From: Globomyces pollinis-pini
Taxonomy: Eukaryota; Chytridiomycota; Chytridiomycetes; Rhizophydiales; Globomycetaceae
DNA: 64,000 bases
Direction of reading: 5' to 3'
NCBI GenBank assembly: GCA_025399215.1
Contig: MU621117.1
Span: 1 to 64,000, forward strand
In this document: piece after piece, positions 12,588 to 22,744 of the stretch
Position numbering within the stretch: position 1 is the stretch's first letter
Layout of the letters: every line of letters begins with the position of its first letter
Made by a program: the position numbers and the translations under genes
The notes under the pieces: generated by a model
Database searches by the model: none
Told to the model about the DNA's origin: nothing
The model's input: the letters and a program-made list of their open reading frames with translations, nothing else

Positions 12588-14370
12588 ATGTCCTGGAAGC
12601 GAGAGCAATATCCAGATCATAAATTTGACTTTATCGATGTCGATGAATTCATAGATAAGTCAATTGCTAGGAAATTGGCTTATTCGACTGTATTCTTGGC
12701 TGCTTTACGAGGTAATTTTACTTGGTTGTCTAATGTTCAAGGTGTCCTTATTTATGGTGCCGATTTAGCTTCTATTACTATTTTATTGGTTACCAACAAG
12801 GAAGGTTTAAATGCTCTCTTTCAAGGGAATACTAACGTTACTTTTGTCCTGTCTACGACCACATCAAATACAACTAAACAGTCGTCAATGTCCACTGCCG
12901 TCTTTCAAGCATTGGGATTGCCTACTTTATTCTTAATCATTTTACTGTCTATTATTCTATCGTTTATATTACTTGGTTTGGAATGGCGTAAAGCACAAGC
13001 CATTATTGCTTCAAGAGATATCAGTTATACTTTTACTTCTGTCATTGCTTCGCGATACTATTGTCTTCGTTCTTACCCACATTACTGTTTCTTGTCTCAA
13101 ATTCAAAATTCAAGAAAACCTGTTGATATTTTGGCGTTCTGGGTTTTCTTTAAATTTAAGGGTATCTAAATCATCAAAATCTAAATTGAATAGGATGGAA
13201 GAGATTGATTTTTGCTGAATTTCCTCGTCAGTTTTTAAATTTTCTTTTGATTGCTGACATTTGGACATCCATTTCAGTCACGAAAAACAATAACATTATT
13301 AATACCTTTACCGCACTTTACACGCCCTTTAATGCGAGAACTGGAACTGGAACAAAAGTGGAAACAATTCTATTCTTTACGTTGCAAACCTTGACTGTAT
13401 CCATGTGGATTTTCAGAGCCCTTACAGTACTGATTGCATTTCTCGTCTATCTTCCTTTGCTAGCCAAGATTCGTGGAAATCTGAAAGAATATTGTGTACA
13501 TAAAGTAGACAAACGGTAAAAACAATATTAGCTGACCTTAGAATTGCTGAAATTCTAAAACGGAAAACCAGAAAGAGGCTACAAGATGTCAGAAGGCAAG
13601 AACGAGAAAAGATAGGAAATGGGTCTGAAGATGGTTCCGAACCCACATTACCAAATATAGATGTTGATGTCAATGGAGATGCTCGACATCCACAGTACGC
13701 TGTCTATGCGGTCGGATCAACAGGCACACCATCTGCGGTAGACCCGTCCGAGTATGGTTCCGAGTTTGGCTACCAAAATGATGGACATAGTAGGTATGCA
13801 CCAGTTGGTGGCCCTACGCCATCCCGTTATAATACCAATGTCAGTCATGTACCTTCTCAGAGCTCTTATGCATATTCACAGAGGTCATATGCTCCAGCTA
13901 GTGGGAGTAGTGGTACTGCTGTTAATGGCTATACACCTTCGGTGTCTTCCCGAGGATATCCACCACAAGGATATGCCCCATCTCAATCATCTCAAGGATA
14001 CGCTCCATCACAGGGATACGCTCCATCTCAAGGTTATGCCCCATCGCAAGGCTATGCGGCATCTCAAGGTTATGCCCGTTCGCAAGGATATGCTTCATCC
14101 CCAGGATATGCTCCATCGCAGTCATCCCAAGGATATGCACCCTCTCAGTCGTCTCAATACCGTAGAAATCCAGATAATACCTCAAGGGTACCTACTGAAC
14201 GATCGAATCTGTCTCAAAGGCCAGTTCGTTCCAATATGGGACAACCTAGTTATGAACGTCCAACGGATAGCGGATCTAATGGAAGTTCAGAGCGTAATCG
14301 CAAGAGGCTTACAATGGCATCTGATATGACATCAATTCCTGATCCAACAGATCTTCAGAATCGATATTAA
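12588..14370 (+). CDS. KCH-type potassium channel/importer family membrane protein, copy 1
   Basis: Related to the fungal KCH (Kch1/Prm6) family of low-affinity K+ uptake proteins at the plasma membrane. Starts MSWKREQYPDHKFDFIDVDEF. Introns at 12712-12741 (30 nt, stop-free and 3n), 13162-13193 (32 nt) and 13516-13541 (26 nt) are removed. About four hydrophobic spans follow (GVLIYGADLASITILLV; LIILLSIILSFILL; FLNFLLIADIW; FLVYLPLLAKI). Family marks are SQIQNSRKPVDILAFWVFF and IRGNLKEYCVHKVDKR. The long cytosolic tail carries a basic patch (KRKTRKRLQDVRRQERE) and about ten GYAPSQ-type repeats. A second copy lies at 27052-28364 on the minus strand with conserved introns. The exact transport activity is inferred from family. 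Confidence 0.8.
13963..14158 (+). repeat. Coding minisatellite (GYAPSQ hexapeptide repeats)
   Basis: About ten imperfect 18-bp units, some with an extra SSQ insert, encoding SQGYAP-like repeats in the tail of KCH copy 1. Absent from copy 2, so it expanded after duplication or was lost from copy 2. Confidence 0.85.
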
Positions 14371-15070
14371 ATAATTTAGTTATTAATAATATAATTTGCA
14401 ATGTAACCTATTATCTATGGCGATGGACATTTTAAAAAGTTTATCCTTAATACTACACCCCACAGATTAATTTAACATTTGAATGGTCAAAAAACGGCCT
14501 ATAAGCCTTGGACTGGCTTACCATCATATGATGTGGTCAGTCCCAAACGATCTAGTAATGGCTTTATCAAAAGGGTTTATACAACATGCGATAAGATAAG
14601 AATAAGATCTTGAATACAAGTTTCAATTTGAGTCATGAAAGAAAGAATAAAAGACATGATTTAGATAGGATCAGTTCAGTCATCATTAAAGCAACAGTCA
14701 GACTAGTCGAAAGTCACGAGAAGGATGGCTGAAACGTAATTACAACAACAGAGCAACAATTGGAAGAAACCATGAAAGAAACCTCAATTCCATCAGCCCA
14801 TTTCCTTCAAGATCCAATCCATCATAGATACTTGAAATAACTCGATAACAAATCAATGTGATTTGATGCAAAATCTCAAGTTTTATCAAATCCACCTGAT
14901 TGTCATCTGATAAAAAAGGTGACACAAAACAGTCACTTGCAGTGGAGAATGATTTCATCTAAGCCAAATTAAGATGTGATCATGGCACGGGTTTTAATCA
15001 AAAAAAAACGTTATCCGTATATAAATATCCTTCTTTTTTTGATTGTTCAACTACCAAATTACCCTTCATC
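14371..15070. other. Intergenic region upstream of GATA factor 1, with GATA sites
   Basis: 700 bp without a convincing gene (a 72-codon frame at 14740-14958 minus has no support). Contains several GATAA/TTATC sites including an overlapping pair at 14590-14600. Poly-A and T-rich tracts precede the start. Confidence 0.5.
14590..14600 (+). promoter_or_regulatory. Overlapping double GATA site
   Basis: GATAAGATAAG, two GATAAG sites sharing a G, about 470 bp upstream of the GATA factor 1 start; a candidate auto- or cross-regulatory site. Confidence 0.45.
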
Positions 15071-15795
15071 ATGGTCGCTACTTTTGAACAACAACAATAC
15101 ATAAATAAAGACTTATTAAACACTACTTGTGATAAATGGAAACATAGAAAATGTTCTGGCTGTGGTACAGCTTCTACTCCACTATGGAGACGTAATCTAT
15201 TGGGTGAAATTGTTTGTAATGCTTGTGGTAACTATTGTTTGTGATATTAATCTGTTGTGTAGGGTTATACTTGAAGACAAAGTTGGACAAATTAAATAAG
15301 GGATTGGTCACAAAAAAGTCCAAATCTGAATTATTACAATCCACTATGGCTCAAATTCAAGAACACATGAAAGATAAATTATCCAAACCTTTATCCCCAA
15401 TATCTTGTGATGAAGAGAACAAGGTCCCATATGAAAAACCATTATCTCCAAAAGTGGACATGAAATGTGTTAATTGTTCAGTAACAGAAACTCCTCTTTG
15501 GCGAAGAGACTTGAACGGTCAATCGATTTGCAACGCTTGTGGTCTTTATTATAAATTACATCAAACTCATCGACCTCTGAAAAATCGAATCGTTCGTAAA
15601 CGAAGAAGACGTATTCCTGATTTACAACCTATTGATACTTTAAACAATTTGACCGCTTTTAATCAATCTGATGTTGATTTGGTGGATAGATCAGATAGCT
15701 TAAAGAATTTATCCGCACTTGCTGATCTCGTCTTGTCCAAATCGTTTCTTTCCAAACCAAAGTCTTCTATATCCATTGCTAGTTTATTGAACTAG
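15071..15795 (+). CDS. Two-finger GATA-type transcription factor 1
   Basis: DNA-binding regulator. One 35-nt intron (15228-15262) splits the first zinc finger between its last cysteine codon and the following Leu-Tyr. Finger 1 is [15 protein letters not shown]...CNACGLYLK and finger 2 [15 protein letters not shown]...[12 protein letters not shown] strongly basic tail follows ([14 protein letters not shown]). The linker between fingers is about 60 residues with only one cysteine, so it lacks the Cys-rich centre of iron regulators of the SRE/Fep1 type. The tail is Ser/Leu rich. The start is ATG 15071 ([10 protein letters not shown]). A tandem paralogue follows 750 bp downstream. Confidence 0.92.
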
Positions 15796-16151
15796 TGCAT
15801 TTTATTTTTAATAAATTGTTTATATTTAATTCTTCTGAAACGATACTGGATCCGATTTATTTGATCACCAAATCAGTAAGATTGTGTTTATCAGCTCTTG
15901 TTTCAAACCCGCATTGGAACAATCCTACAATTTCAGTTTACTCAAATATTTCAGTTGGATGGTTAAACTCTTTCCATATAAACTAATGATATCTGACCAC
16001 CAGATAAAAATGATGGGGTTTGTAACGGACCGCACCCAACTGTTCATTTCAAAACTTTAAACTTTTATAACTCAAATAAAACCATATCAGTCAATATTCA
16101 TAAGTTATGAAATTTAATTACTTCCATTCTTCATACAAAGTAGAGATATTG

Positions 16152-16162
16152 TTATCAGATAA
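16152..16162. promoter_or_regulatory. Inverted GATA pair
   Basis: TTATCAGATAA: two GATA sites facing each other with one base between, inside a longer GTTATCAGATAATC shared with 16395-16405. Confidence 0.5.
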
Positions 16163-16394
16163 TCAGCAACACATTTTTCTCTAACCAGTGTAACACCATC
16201 TGACCTTCATATAATCTTTTTAACTAGAGCACGTCATATTTGAAACACATGACTTTCAAGTTCACCCTTACCACTCCAATAACAAGTCAACCACTAACAA
16301 ATACAAAAAGGAACAACAGTCAATGAACTAAGATGATTGGTAGCCCAGACTGAGAAAAGCACCGAGTGAAAAGAGTGACGGTAAATGATGAATG

Positions 16395-16405
16395 TTATCA
16401 GATAA
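16395..16405. promoter_or_regulatory. Inverted GATA pair
   Basis: Second exact copy of TTATCAGATAA, about 140 bp before the GATA factor 2 start. Confidence 0.5.
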
Positions 16406-16545
16406 TCGAACGATGAGGGGCTTCGTACATCATATGACGCCAAGGATTATTATCATTCCTAAAAGAGTCATTTGAATCCCGATCTTTCCGTAGTTATAAA
16501 CACTAATCGGTCTCGTTTCTCTCTCCCACATTTTAGTTTCTAAAG

Positions 16546-17373
16546 ATGGTTTCTGAACAACATCATTTAAATACTACTGTCCCAAGTATTATCACTGATA
16601 AATGGAAACATAGAAAGTGCTTTGGTTGTGGAACTACTTCAACTCCTCTATGGAGAAGAAACCCTGCTGGTCAGGTTGTTTGTAATGCTTGTGGTATGTA
16701 CTTTCTAGTCACTCAACCTATAGGGCTTTATTTGAAAAATAAATTGGAACGTTTGGCTAAAGGTCAGTTGAAGCCTACTGCTCTTCATATTAAACCACCA
16801 TCCCCGGAAATTAACAAAGAAATTGTACAGGTTGACCCTGCTTCTCCTGACGATCAATATCGTTTGAAATGTGCAAACTGTTTTACTACCGAAACTCCTC
16901 TTTGGAGAAGGGATGTCAATGGAAAATCCATTTGTAATGCTTGTGGTCTTTATTATAAATTACACCAATGTCATCGTCCATTAAAGACCAGAATTGTTCG
17001 TCGTAGAAGAAGAATGCTGAAGGATGTGGAGATGAAGACAATGTCTCAAGTTTTATCTCCTCCCATCTCCCCCGAAAATGACTCGGCCGAATACCGTTCT
17101 GATAATCAGCTCAACGATACTTATTTGGGTTTATCCAACACAAATAATCAGTTAAAACCAATATTACCAACTTCCAAAATATCAATGTTATTAAATACTT
17201 CGAAAATATTTAATTCTTTAACATTACCACCAATTCAAGTCAACCAAGATTTGCCATTAAATCAGTTATCTGAACTGGCTCAAATTGCCCTTACCCATGA
17301 CGAATTGGTAGCCAAGCCGTTACCAGTGTCCAATGGGCGTGCCATGATGTCAATTAGTAGTATGATTCATTAG
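16546..17373 (+). CDS. Two-finger GATA-type transcription factor 2
   Basis: Tandem paralogue of GATA factor 1. A 30-nt intron at 16694-16723 sits at the identical position inside finger 1. Because it is a multiple of three and stop-free it can be read through, inserting about ten residues (MYFLVTQPI...) into the finger. Spliced, the fingers are [15 protein letters not shown]...CNACGLYLK and [15 protein letters not shown]...[12 protein letters not shown]. They are followed by [16 protein letters not shown] and a Ser/Pro/Leu-rich tail with two MLLNTSK/ALTHDE-type helical patches. Both paralogues end with a similar S-I-S-S-M/L-L-like peptide. Likely binds GATA sites, including those in its own promoter (inference). 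Confidence 0.92.
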   Translation: MVSEQHHLNTTVPSIITDKWKHRKCFGCGTTSTPLWRRNPAGQVVCNACGMYFLVTQPIGLYLKNKLERLAKGQLKPTALHIKPPSPEINKEIVQVDPASPDDQYRLKCANCFTTETPLWRRDVNGKSICNACGLYYKLHQCHRPLKTRIVRRRRRMLKDVEMKTMSQVLSPPISPENDSAEYRSDNQLNDTYLGLSNTNNQLKPILPTSKISMLLNTSKIFNSLTLPPIQVNQDLPLNQLSELAQIALTHDELVAKPLPVSNGRAMMSISSMIH

Positions 17374-17688
17374 ATGTTCAAAGTTGTTTTTAATATATTT
17401 ATAGTGTCCAAACATGTGTATTTTTGTATTTAAGGTGTACATATATGGTACAAACTCACAAAGCACTCCAATGGTTATCAAGATAAGATGATCTGTGATT
17501 GTCCAAACCATCTTCATCTCAAGCCGCAATCGTATTAGTTCATAGGTTAAAAAAAAATTGATGACCAAAGCGGATTGAGATAAACTAATCAAACATTTAC
17601 GAAAACATTTCCATATGTCTCTCAATACCATACTCCCTACTGCAATTGCTTCTGATAGTAATTATAAATATTCTATTAAATAACGCAT
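17374..17688. other. 3' intergenic region between convergent genes
   Basis: Convergent spacer between GATA factor 2 and the CBM21 protein. An ATG-started minus-strand frame (17350-17631) is AT-rich and overlaps the GATA stop region; no family signal. Nothing else seen. Confidence 0.4.
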
Positions 17689-18501
17689 TTAAAAAAGATT
17701 GGATGAGCTAAAAATCGGTGAACTACTCAGTAAACCACCAGCAATGACAGAATCTTCACTCGAATCGCTACTTGTATCACAATCAAATTCATCAATCATC
17801 AAGTCACTTGTAATAATTCGTGGAACACGATTACACTGAGATTCTTCAATATTATGTTGCAGTTGATAAGTTTTTGTAAATACTCCACTATTTGATTTCC
17901 AGTATTCAAAATCGAAATCAAAATCGAAATGGGATGAAGTGGATAATAAATGATCTTGATATGCTTTACGTTTTTCCATCCTTCTCCTTCGAATAGAATC
18001 GGTATTAAAAACTTTTGAATAGCAAAGTCTACTTGATGATTCATTCTTGCCAATTAAAACACCATCAAGAGTATATATATCCATTGTGACTTCAATAGTA
18101 TTGTAATTTAAGTTCAAATCGATTTCAAAATGTAATTCCAATTGAGTTTGTATTAGCGTATCATTACAAATACAGGGTATAGGAAATCTGGTAGTCCAAT
18201 TGTCATATGAGCCCCATACAAGCACTTGTTGTGATGATTTGACATCATCATTTTTAATAGACACCATTCCAATTAAACTCTGTGATCTGACTTTTAATGA
18301 GATATTATTTAAAGGGGTATCGGTAATAGCAAGAGTATCTGAAATTAATTGATTACTGAATTTCCAACCCAAACCCAAAGAAGTAGGATGTTCAGGTAAA
18401 TCAGCATCACATACTTTTAGTAATGATTGAGTATCCAACAATATTGGAGGGTCATTTGGTTGAAAGTAGCATATTGTTGCTATTGTCGTAGAGAATTTCA
18501 T
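17689..18501 (-). CDS. CBM21-domain protein (possible glycogen-targeting phosphatase regulatory subunit)
   Basis: Single exon. The central region reads like a CBM21 starch/glycogen-binding domain: SLIGMVSIKNDDVKSS, VLVWGSYDNWTT, and LELHFEIDLNLNYNTIEV. This matches the strand pattern (GTVxVKN, VRYTxDNW) of PP1 glycogen-targeting subunits. The usual RVxF-type PP1 docking motif is not obvious; the N-terminal MKFSTTIATICYF could contribute. The C-terminus is basic (RRRRMEKRK) then Ser/Asp-rich. The ATG at 18501 was chosen because the longer upstream frame begins at a non-ATG codon. A role in glycogen metabolism is inferred. Confidence 0.6.
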   Translation of the reverse strand: MKFSTTIATICYFQPNDPPILLDTQSLLKVCDADLPEHPTSLGLGWKFSNQLISDTLAITDTPLNNISLKVRSQSLIGMVSIKNDDVKSSQQVLVWGSYDNWTTRFPIPCICNDTLIQTQLELHFEIDLNLNYNTIEVTMDIYTLDGVLIGKNESSSRLCYSKVFNTDSIRRRRMEKRKAYQDHLLSTSSHFDFDFDFEYWKSNSGVFTKTYQLQHNIEESQCNRVPRIITSDLMIDEFDCDTSSDSSEDSVIAGGLLSSSPIFSSSNLF

Positions 18502-18807
18502 TTTAAAGAAATTCAACAGCCAAAGATCTGTCGCTTTATAGTGGGTGTGGCCATTGAGGGCAATGAAACACAAAAGCAAAAAAAAGCAGAAATATGCTTT
18601 TTCATCAGCCTACAATTACTCCACTGACTACACAATTATGAACTTTTTTGTTGCTCATCTTATTCGTTCATTCTTAATAAAAAAATGTGGTTATTAGCTT
18701 GTTTGAAGCATTGTAAACGTTATTGTTGCTGGCCCTAATGTTCCTTTTTGGCGGGTCAGTACCCGTACAGTTTCAAATGGGTCGGATATCCTTTAATGTT
18801 TACAAAA
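18502..18807. other. Short intergenic spacer
   Basis: About 300 bp between the 5' end of the CBM21 gene and the 3' end of peptidyl-tRNA hydrolase, both on the minus strand. Open frames here are shadows. Nothing recognised. Confidence 0.4.
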
Positions 18808-19555
18808 CTATTTCATCTCTTTATTCCTTTTTACTATCAAGTCTGAAAGTGACTGTTGAAATAATGGTAGTACATTTGTCTCCAAGTTGGAAAATTCTAA
18901 TTCATTGAAGTTCTCTAATACATAGTCAGGTACTCGATTTTTGTCCTCCGGCCTATCTATCCCAATACGTATTCGCTCAAATTCATTTGTGTTTAAATGT
19001 GATATGATGGAGCGAATTCCATTATGGCCACTAGAAATTACTAATATATGAGATTACTTGGCAGATCCTCCTTGTTTCCATGATATTTTCCCCAATGACC
19101 TCTCAAGATCGTCATGAATAACTATTAGATTGGAGGGGGTAACGTTAAAGTGCCGAACTATGGAGTATAAGATCATATTCTCTTTACCTAAACAAGTGTT
19201 AGATATCGAATTCATATCAGTACAGTAAAAACTATTTAAATGTTCATAGGATTTAAAGACTCAATACTTTGGAATGGATTTTGACAAACCACATACCTGC
19301 TTTTCCAATTGGCTTTCCATTTAGATTCATAAACTCCTTTGGTTTAAAAAAAATCAATGAAGTAGATTCAATGATTGTTTCTGATATGTATCCCTTTACA
19401 GGTTTATGAAAAGTCCATTTGAGTCCATACTGTTTTACGATAAAATCCAATGCCATCATTCCCACATTATGTCTATTCTTTGCATACATTGAAGGTGCAT
19501 TTCCAAGTCCTGCTATCTAAACATTAAATTATGTAAGTACTAGCAAAGTTGACAT
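18808..19555 (-). CDS. PTH1: Peptidyl-tRNA hydrolase, bacterial/mitochondrial Pth1 type
   Basis: Releases peptides from prematurely dropped peptidyl-tRNA, mainly in mitochondria. Starts MSTLL at 19555; a 24-nt intron follows, then IAGLGNAPSMYAKNRHNVG with the family Asn and catalytic His. Next is MNLNGKPIGKAG, a 109-nt intron (19188-19296, long for this genome), and NLIVIHDDLERSLGKI with the catalytic Asp. A 27-nt intron lies inside GGSAN/GHNGIRSI, then RIRIGIDRP and the helical tail to TAG 18808. All core motifs of Pth1 are present. The usual GLGNPG is GLGNAP. No clear mitochondrial presequence. Confidence 0.93.
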
Positions 19556-19941
19556 TTTGGGAAAGAAACATCTGAAGCCCATTTTTAGAACCCAACGACT
19601 GCTAACGATATAATACTATTGTTATCAAGCAGTTCGTTTTCTAAATCAAAATGATGTTGAGCATATGGATAGAACAGTCAAACAAAATAGTATTATAGAG
19701 TTGAAATCAAATGATAAGTTATTAAGGCACTTTAAAATGGTTATTTTACTGTTAAAAATCATCAGAGTATATATATAGCAACTCATCCATCACGTCGCTT
19801 ATAGTGATAGAGATATCTCGTATGGATCCATATAGATTCTTAAGGTCTCTTCATAAGGAAGCCTTCTTTTGTCTACTGATTCAAATCGTAAAATTTTTGC
19901 GCTTCATATGGTTTTGTTTTCTTTAAAAAACTAAACCAACA
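19556..19941. other. Divergent promoter region PTH1 / SDHB
   Basis: 386 bp non-coding, AT-rich, with an 11-bp inverted repeat (19610-19620 and 19687-19697). No other structure recognised. Confidence 0.45.
19610..19697. repeat. Inverted repeat (11-bp arms)
   Basis: ATAATACTATT and its exact reverse complement AATAGTATTAT, separated by 66 bp, in the PTH1/SDHB divergent promoter. In AT-rich DNA this may be chance. Confidence 0.35.
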
Positions 19942-20900
19942 ATGAAATTCTTAATGGTACATTTTCAATCGTCAGTTCTAACTGAGAAATAGGTAAAGAA
20001 TACTAGTAGATGATTAACATCTTAGGGAATTCGTAGTTTCTCCACTAGTAAATTTCTGCGTGCAGAAACAGCTGCTCCTTTATTAAAAACCTTTAAAATC
20101 TATCGTTGGGTATATTAATGATGTCTTTTAATACTAGAACCCGGATACTCCTGACGAAAAACCAAAATTACAAACTTATCAAATCAACCTCAACGAATGT
20201 GGTCCTATGACATTAGACGCAATCATCAAGATTAAGAATGAAATTGACCCTACTTTGACTTTTAGACGCTCATGTCGTGAAGGTAACTTTTTACTATTTG
20301 GATAATTGTTAGGTATTTGTGGCTCTTGTGCTATGAATATTGACGGTGGAAACACTCTTGCTTGCTTGAGCAGAATTGATCGTGATGTCAGCAAACCATT
20401 GAAAATCTATCCGCTTCCACATTGTTACGTTGTTAAGGATTTGGTTCCTGGTAATGAATTTTAAATTATGAATTGTTAGACTTGACCAACTTTTACAAAC
20501 AATACAAATCTATTGAACCTTACTTGAAGCAAAAGAAGCCTGCCCCTGAACGTGAGAATATCCAATCTATTGCTGATCGTGCCAAACTTGATGGTCTTTA
20601 TGAATGTATTTTGTGTGCATGTTGTTCTACCTCTTGCCCATCCTACTGGTGGAACAGGTAATTAAAATTTCTCTCATCGTTAGTGACGTTTATCTTGGAC
20701 CTGCCGTTTTGATGCAAGCTTACCGTTGGATTATTGATAGTCGTGATGATTTCGCATACGAACGTAGAAAGGCATTACAAGGACCATTCTCTGTCTATCG
20801 TTGTCATACCATCATGAATTGCACAAGAACTTGTCCAAAGGGGTTAAATCCAGGTTTGGCAATTGCGGAAATCAAAAAACAAATGGCTTTTGACAACTAA
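19942..20900 (+). CDS. SDHB: Succinate dehydrogenase iron-sulfur subunit, mitochondrial
   Basis: Complex II subunit that passes electrons from flavin to ubiquinone. Exon 1 encodes only MKFLM. A 69-nt intron (19957-20025) leads to the rest of a mitochondrial presequence ([17 protein letters not shown]), then KTFKIYRW, a 28-nt intron and NPDTPDEKP. The 2Fe-2S cluster ligands are [16 protein letters not shown] and TLAC. The 4Fe-4S site is [12 protein letters not shown], and the 3Fe-4S and second cluster sites are in [17 protein letters not shown]. Three further short introns are removed. The stop is TAA 20900. Length matches SDHB. The 69-nt intron contains an internal AG/GT at 19992/19993. Confidence 0.97.
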
Positions 20901-21053
20901 TTGATTAAAATTTGCCTCGTATTCAATAGTTTTTTCTTTTAAATTGAGTTTTTTAAGTTATACTATCGCAGATGTTAGTTTATGGTTCCTCGAAACGCGA
21001 TCGAGAAAATTAAGCTTGTTTACTTCAACAAACCCAACCCAAATAGAATCAAA

Positions 21054-22642
21054 ATGCTATGGAAACCTATTTATTTGCTGCAGGCTATTCTTGGTATTCG
21101 AATTCAGGTTGCTTATGATCCTTTAACTTCAAAACAATCTCCCTTCCAACAGAAACAAAAGGTAAACATGCCAGGTGGATATAGAAGCTGCTACTTGATG
21201 AATCTTGAAGCACAAAATCAAACCTTTCGTGTAATGGTAGATACGGGTTCGTCAGATACAACATTGCCTTCAAATATCCTGAATAATTATAAAGGGCCAA
21301 ACATCACTGGTGTGATCCCTGACATACTGCCCTACTACTCTGAATATGGAGATACTTCATATTGGCACGGTTATCAAAGTAATATTGATATTGGGATTTC
21401 AAATACGACTATTCATGGAATTGCACCAGTTCTAGTTATGGTGAACCAAAGCACCGATCCATTATTTGCAGATGGAGAAGATTGTGATGGACTATTTGGT
21501 GTAGGCTTTCCATTTTTAAGCTCAAACGTGACAGAACCAAATACTTTATTGGAGAGTTGGTACAAAAACAATGTCATTCAAAAAAACGAAGTTGCTTTCC
21601 ATGGATGTCCCTATCATATGGAGAAAGAATCTTGGATCGATATTGGAAATGAAACTCCTTACAGTGACTGTGGAAATCAAAGTGTTACTTTTGATGTCCA
21701 ATTTGAATCATACTATACTCTAAATGTAACAGCTATTGCTATTGCAAATCAATCTGTTGCTCTTCCAGTTGAATTCCAAGGAACCTATCCAAATGGGTTT
21801 AGAAAATGGTCGATTCTCGATTCTTGCACCAGTATAATCTTGGTACCTGATCTGGTTATGAATAGCTTCGTTATGGCTCTCATCGAATCTTATGCGTTTC
21901 CTTTAGAACTAGCTGCAGATGAAAACTTTTTGGAATTTCTGAATGGGAATGTGGGTTATTCATTTGAAGAGAAAGATATTGCATGGGATTTACTTCCATC
22001 ACTTTCTTTTTCACTCTCAACCAGCATTGGAAATGTAGATCTTGTTTTAGGACCTCGTAACTATCTACAAGCAACCACGGAAGGATACTGTAAGACTTTT
22101 GGTATGTAACATGTAGATTTTATCTTAATTAGCGGTCAAAACAATGATATGGCGATACTAGGACTTCCATTTTTCTCTGCATATCACATCACTGCAGATT
22201 TACTTAATGGTAATCTCAAATTTCAATTGGGATGCGGTTGTAAGAATTCAACTGAAAATTATCCACAAATCATACATTCAAGTGCTTCGATTGCTCCGCT
22301 CTCCCCTCCAACCATTGTGCCTCAATCAACTTTGACTACGTTACAATCTACAGTACCTTCTACAACGCAGACGGAGGTTTACACCACCATGAAACCAACT
22401 GAGATTGCTTATACCACTGGAATTTCAACGACAACCGTCACTACTACAACTGCGGTTCCTTCTGTCATAATCACCCTTTCACCAACCGTAAATCAAACCA
22501 CTACATTTACTGAGTCCAATCCAAGTCCTACAACTCTCATGGTTTTCTCTTCTAGTAAAATCAACCAATGGGACTGTATATTTATTTATTCTAACTTTCA
22601 GGTCGTTTAATGCTATTTTCGCTTCTAATCGCAATAATATAA
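21054..22642 (+). CDS. Aspartic protease C (pepsin family A1-like), probably GPI-anchored
   Basis: First of a plus-strand trio. The ATG at 21054 begins a signal peptide (MLWKPIYLLQAILGIRI); upstream in-frame sequence is leader. Catalytic motif 1 is VDTGSSDT, flap YGDTSYW, motif 2 ILDSCTSII (Cys for Gly). Unlike its four relatives it has no intron before motif 1. An intron at 22090-22116 (27 nt) uses a TAG acceptor rather than the later one, restoring FILISGQNNDMAILGLPFF. A Thr/Ser/Pro-rich stalk follows. A 26-nt intron near 22577-22602, with CTAAC before the acceptor, would finish the protein as LMLFSLLIAII at TAA 22642, a GPI-type hydrophobic tail. Confidence 0.88.
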
Positions 22643-22744
22643 TCCGCTGCTTATTAAATTTAGCCATAATTTTGTATGGCTGTTAAGTATGTTTTAAGCT
22701 TGTCATCGCGTAAAAAAAGCTTAACCAGAAGACGTGATTGAACC

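Larger units (their letters stand above)
15796..16545. other. Intergenic region upstream of GATA factor 2, with inverted GATA sites
   Basis: 750 bp without a gene. Two identical TTATCAGATAA inverted GATA pairs (16152-16162, 16395-16405) and other single GATA sites. Confidence 0.5.

Noticed and set aside
13963..14158. CRISPR-like array
   Set aside because: The repeats are contiguous 18-bp coding units without spacers, inside a eukaryotic protein gene.
14740..14958. 72-codon minus-strand frame upstream of GATA factor 1
   Set aside because: Chance frame in a regulatory region; no similarity noticed.
17350..17631. 93-codon minus-strand frame after GATA factor 2
   Set aside because: Overlaps the end of the GATA gene; composition is like AT-rich intergenic DNA.
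18502..18579. Longer N-terminus for the CBM21 protein
   Set aside because: The longer frame begins with a TTG codon; the first ATG is at 18501.
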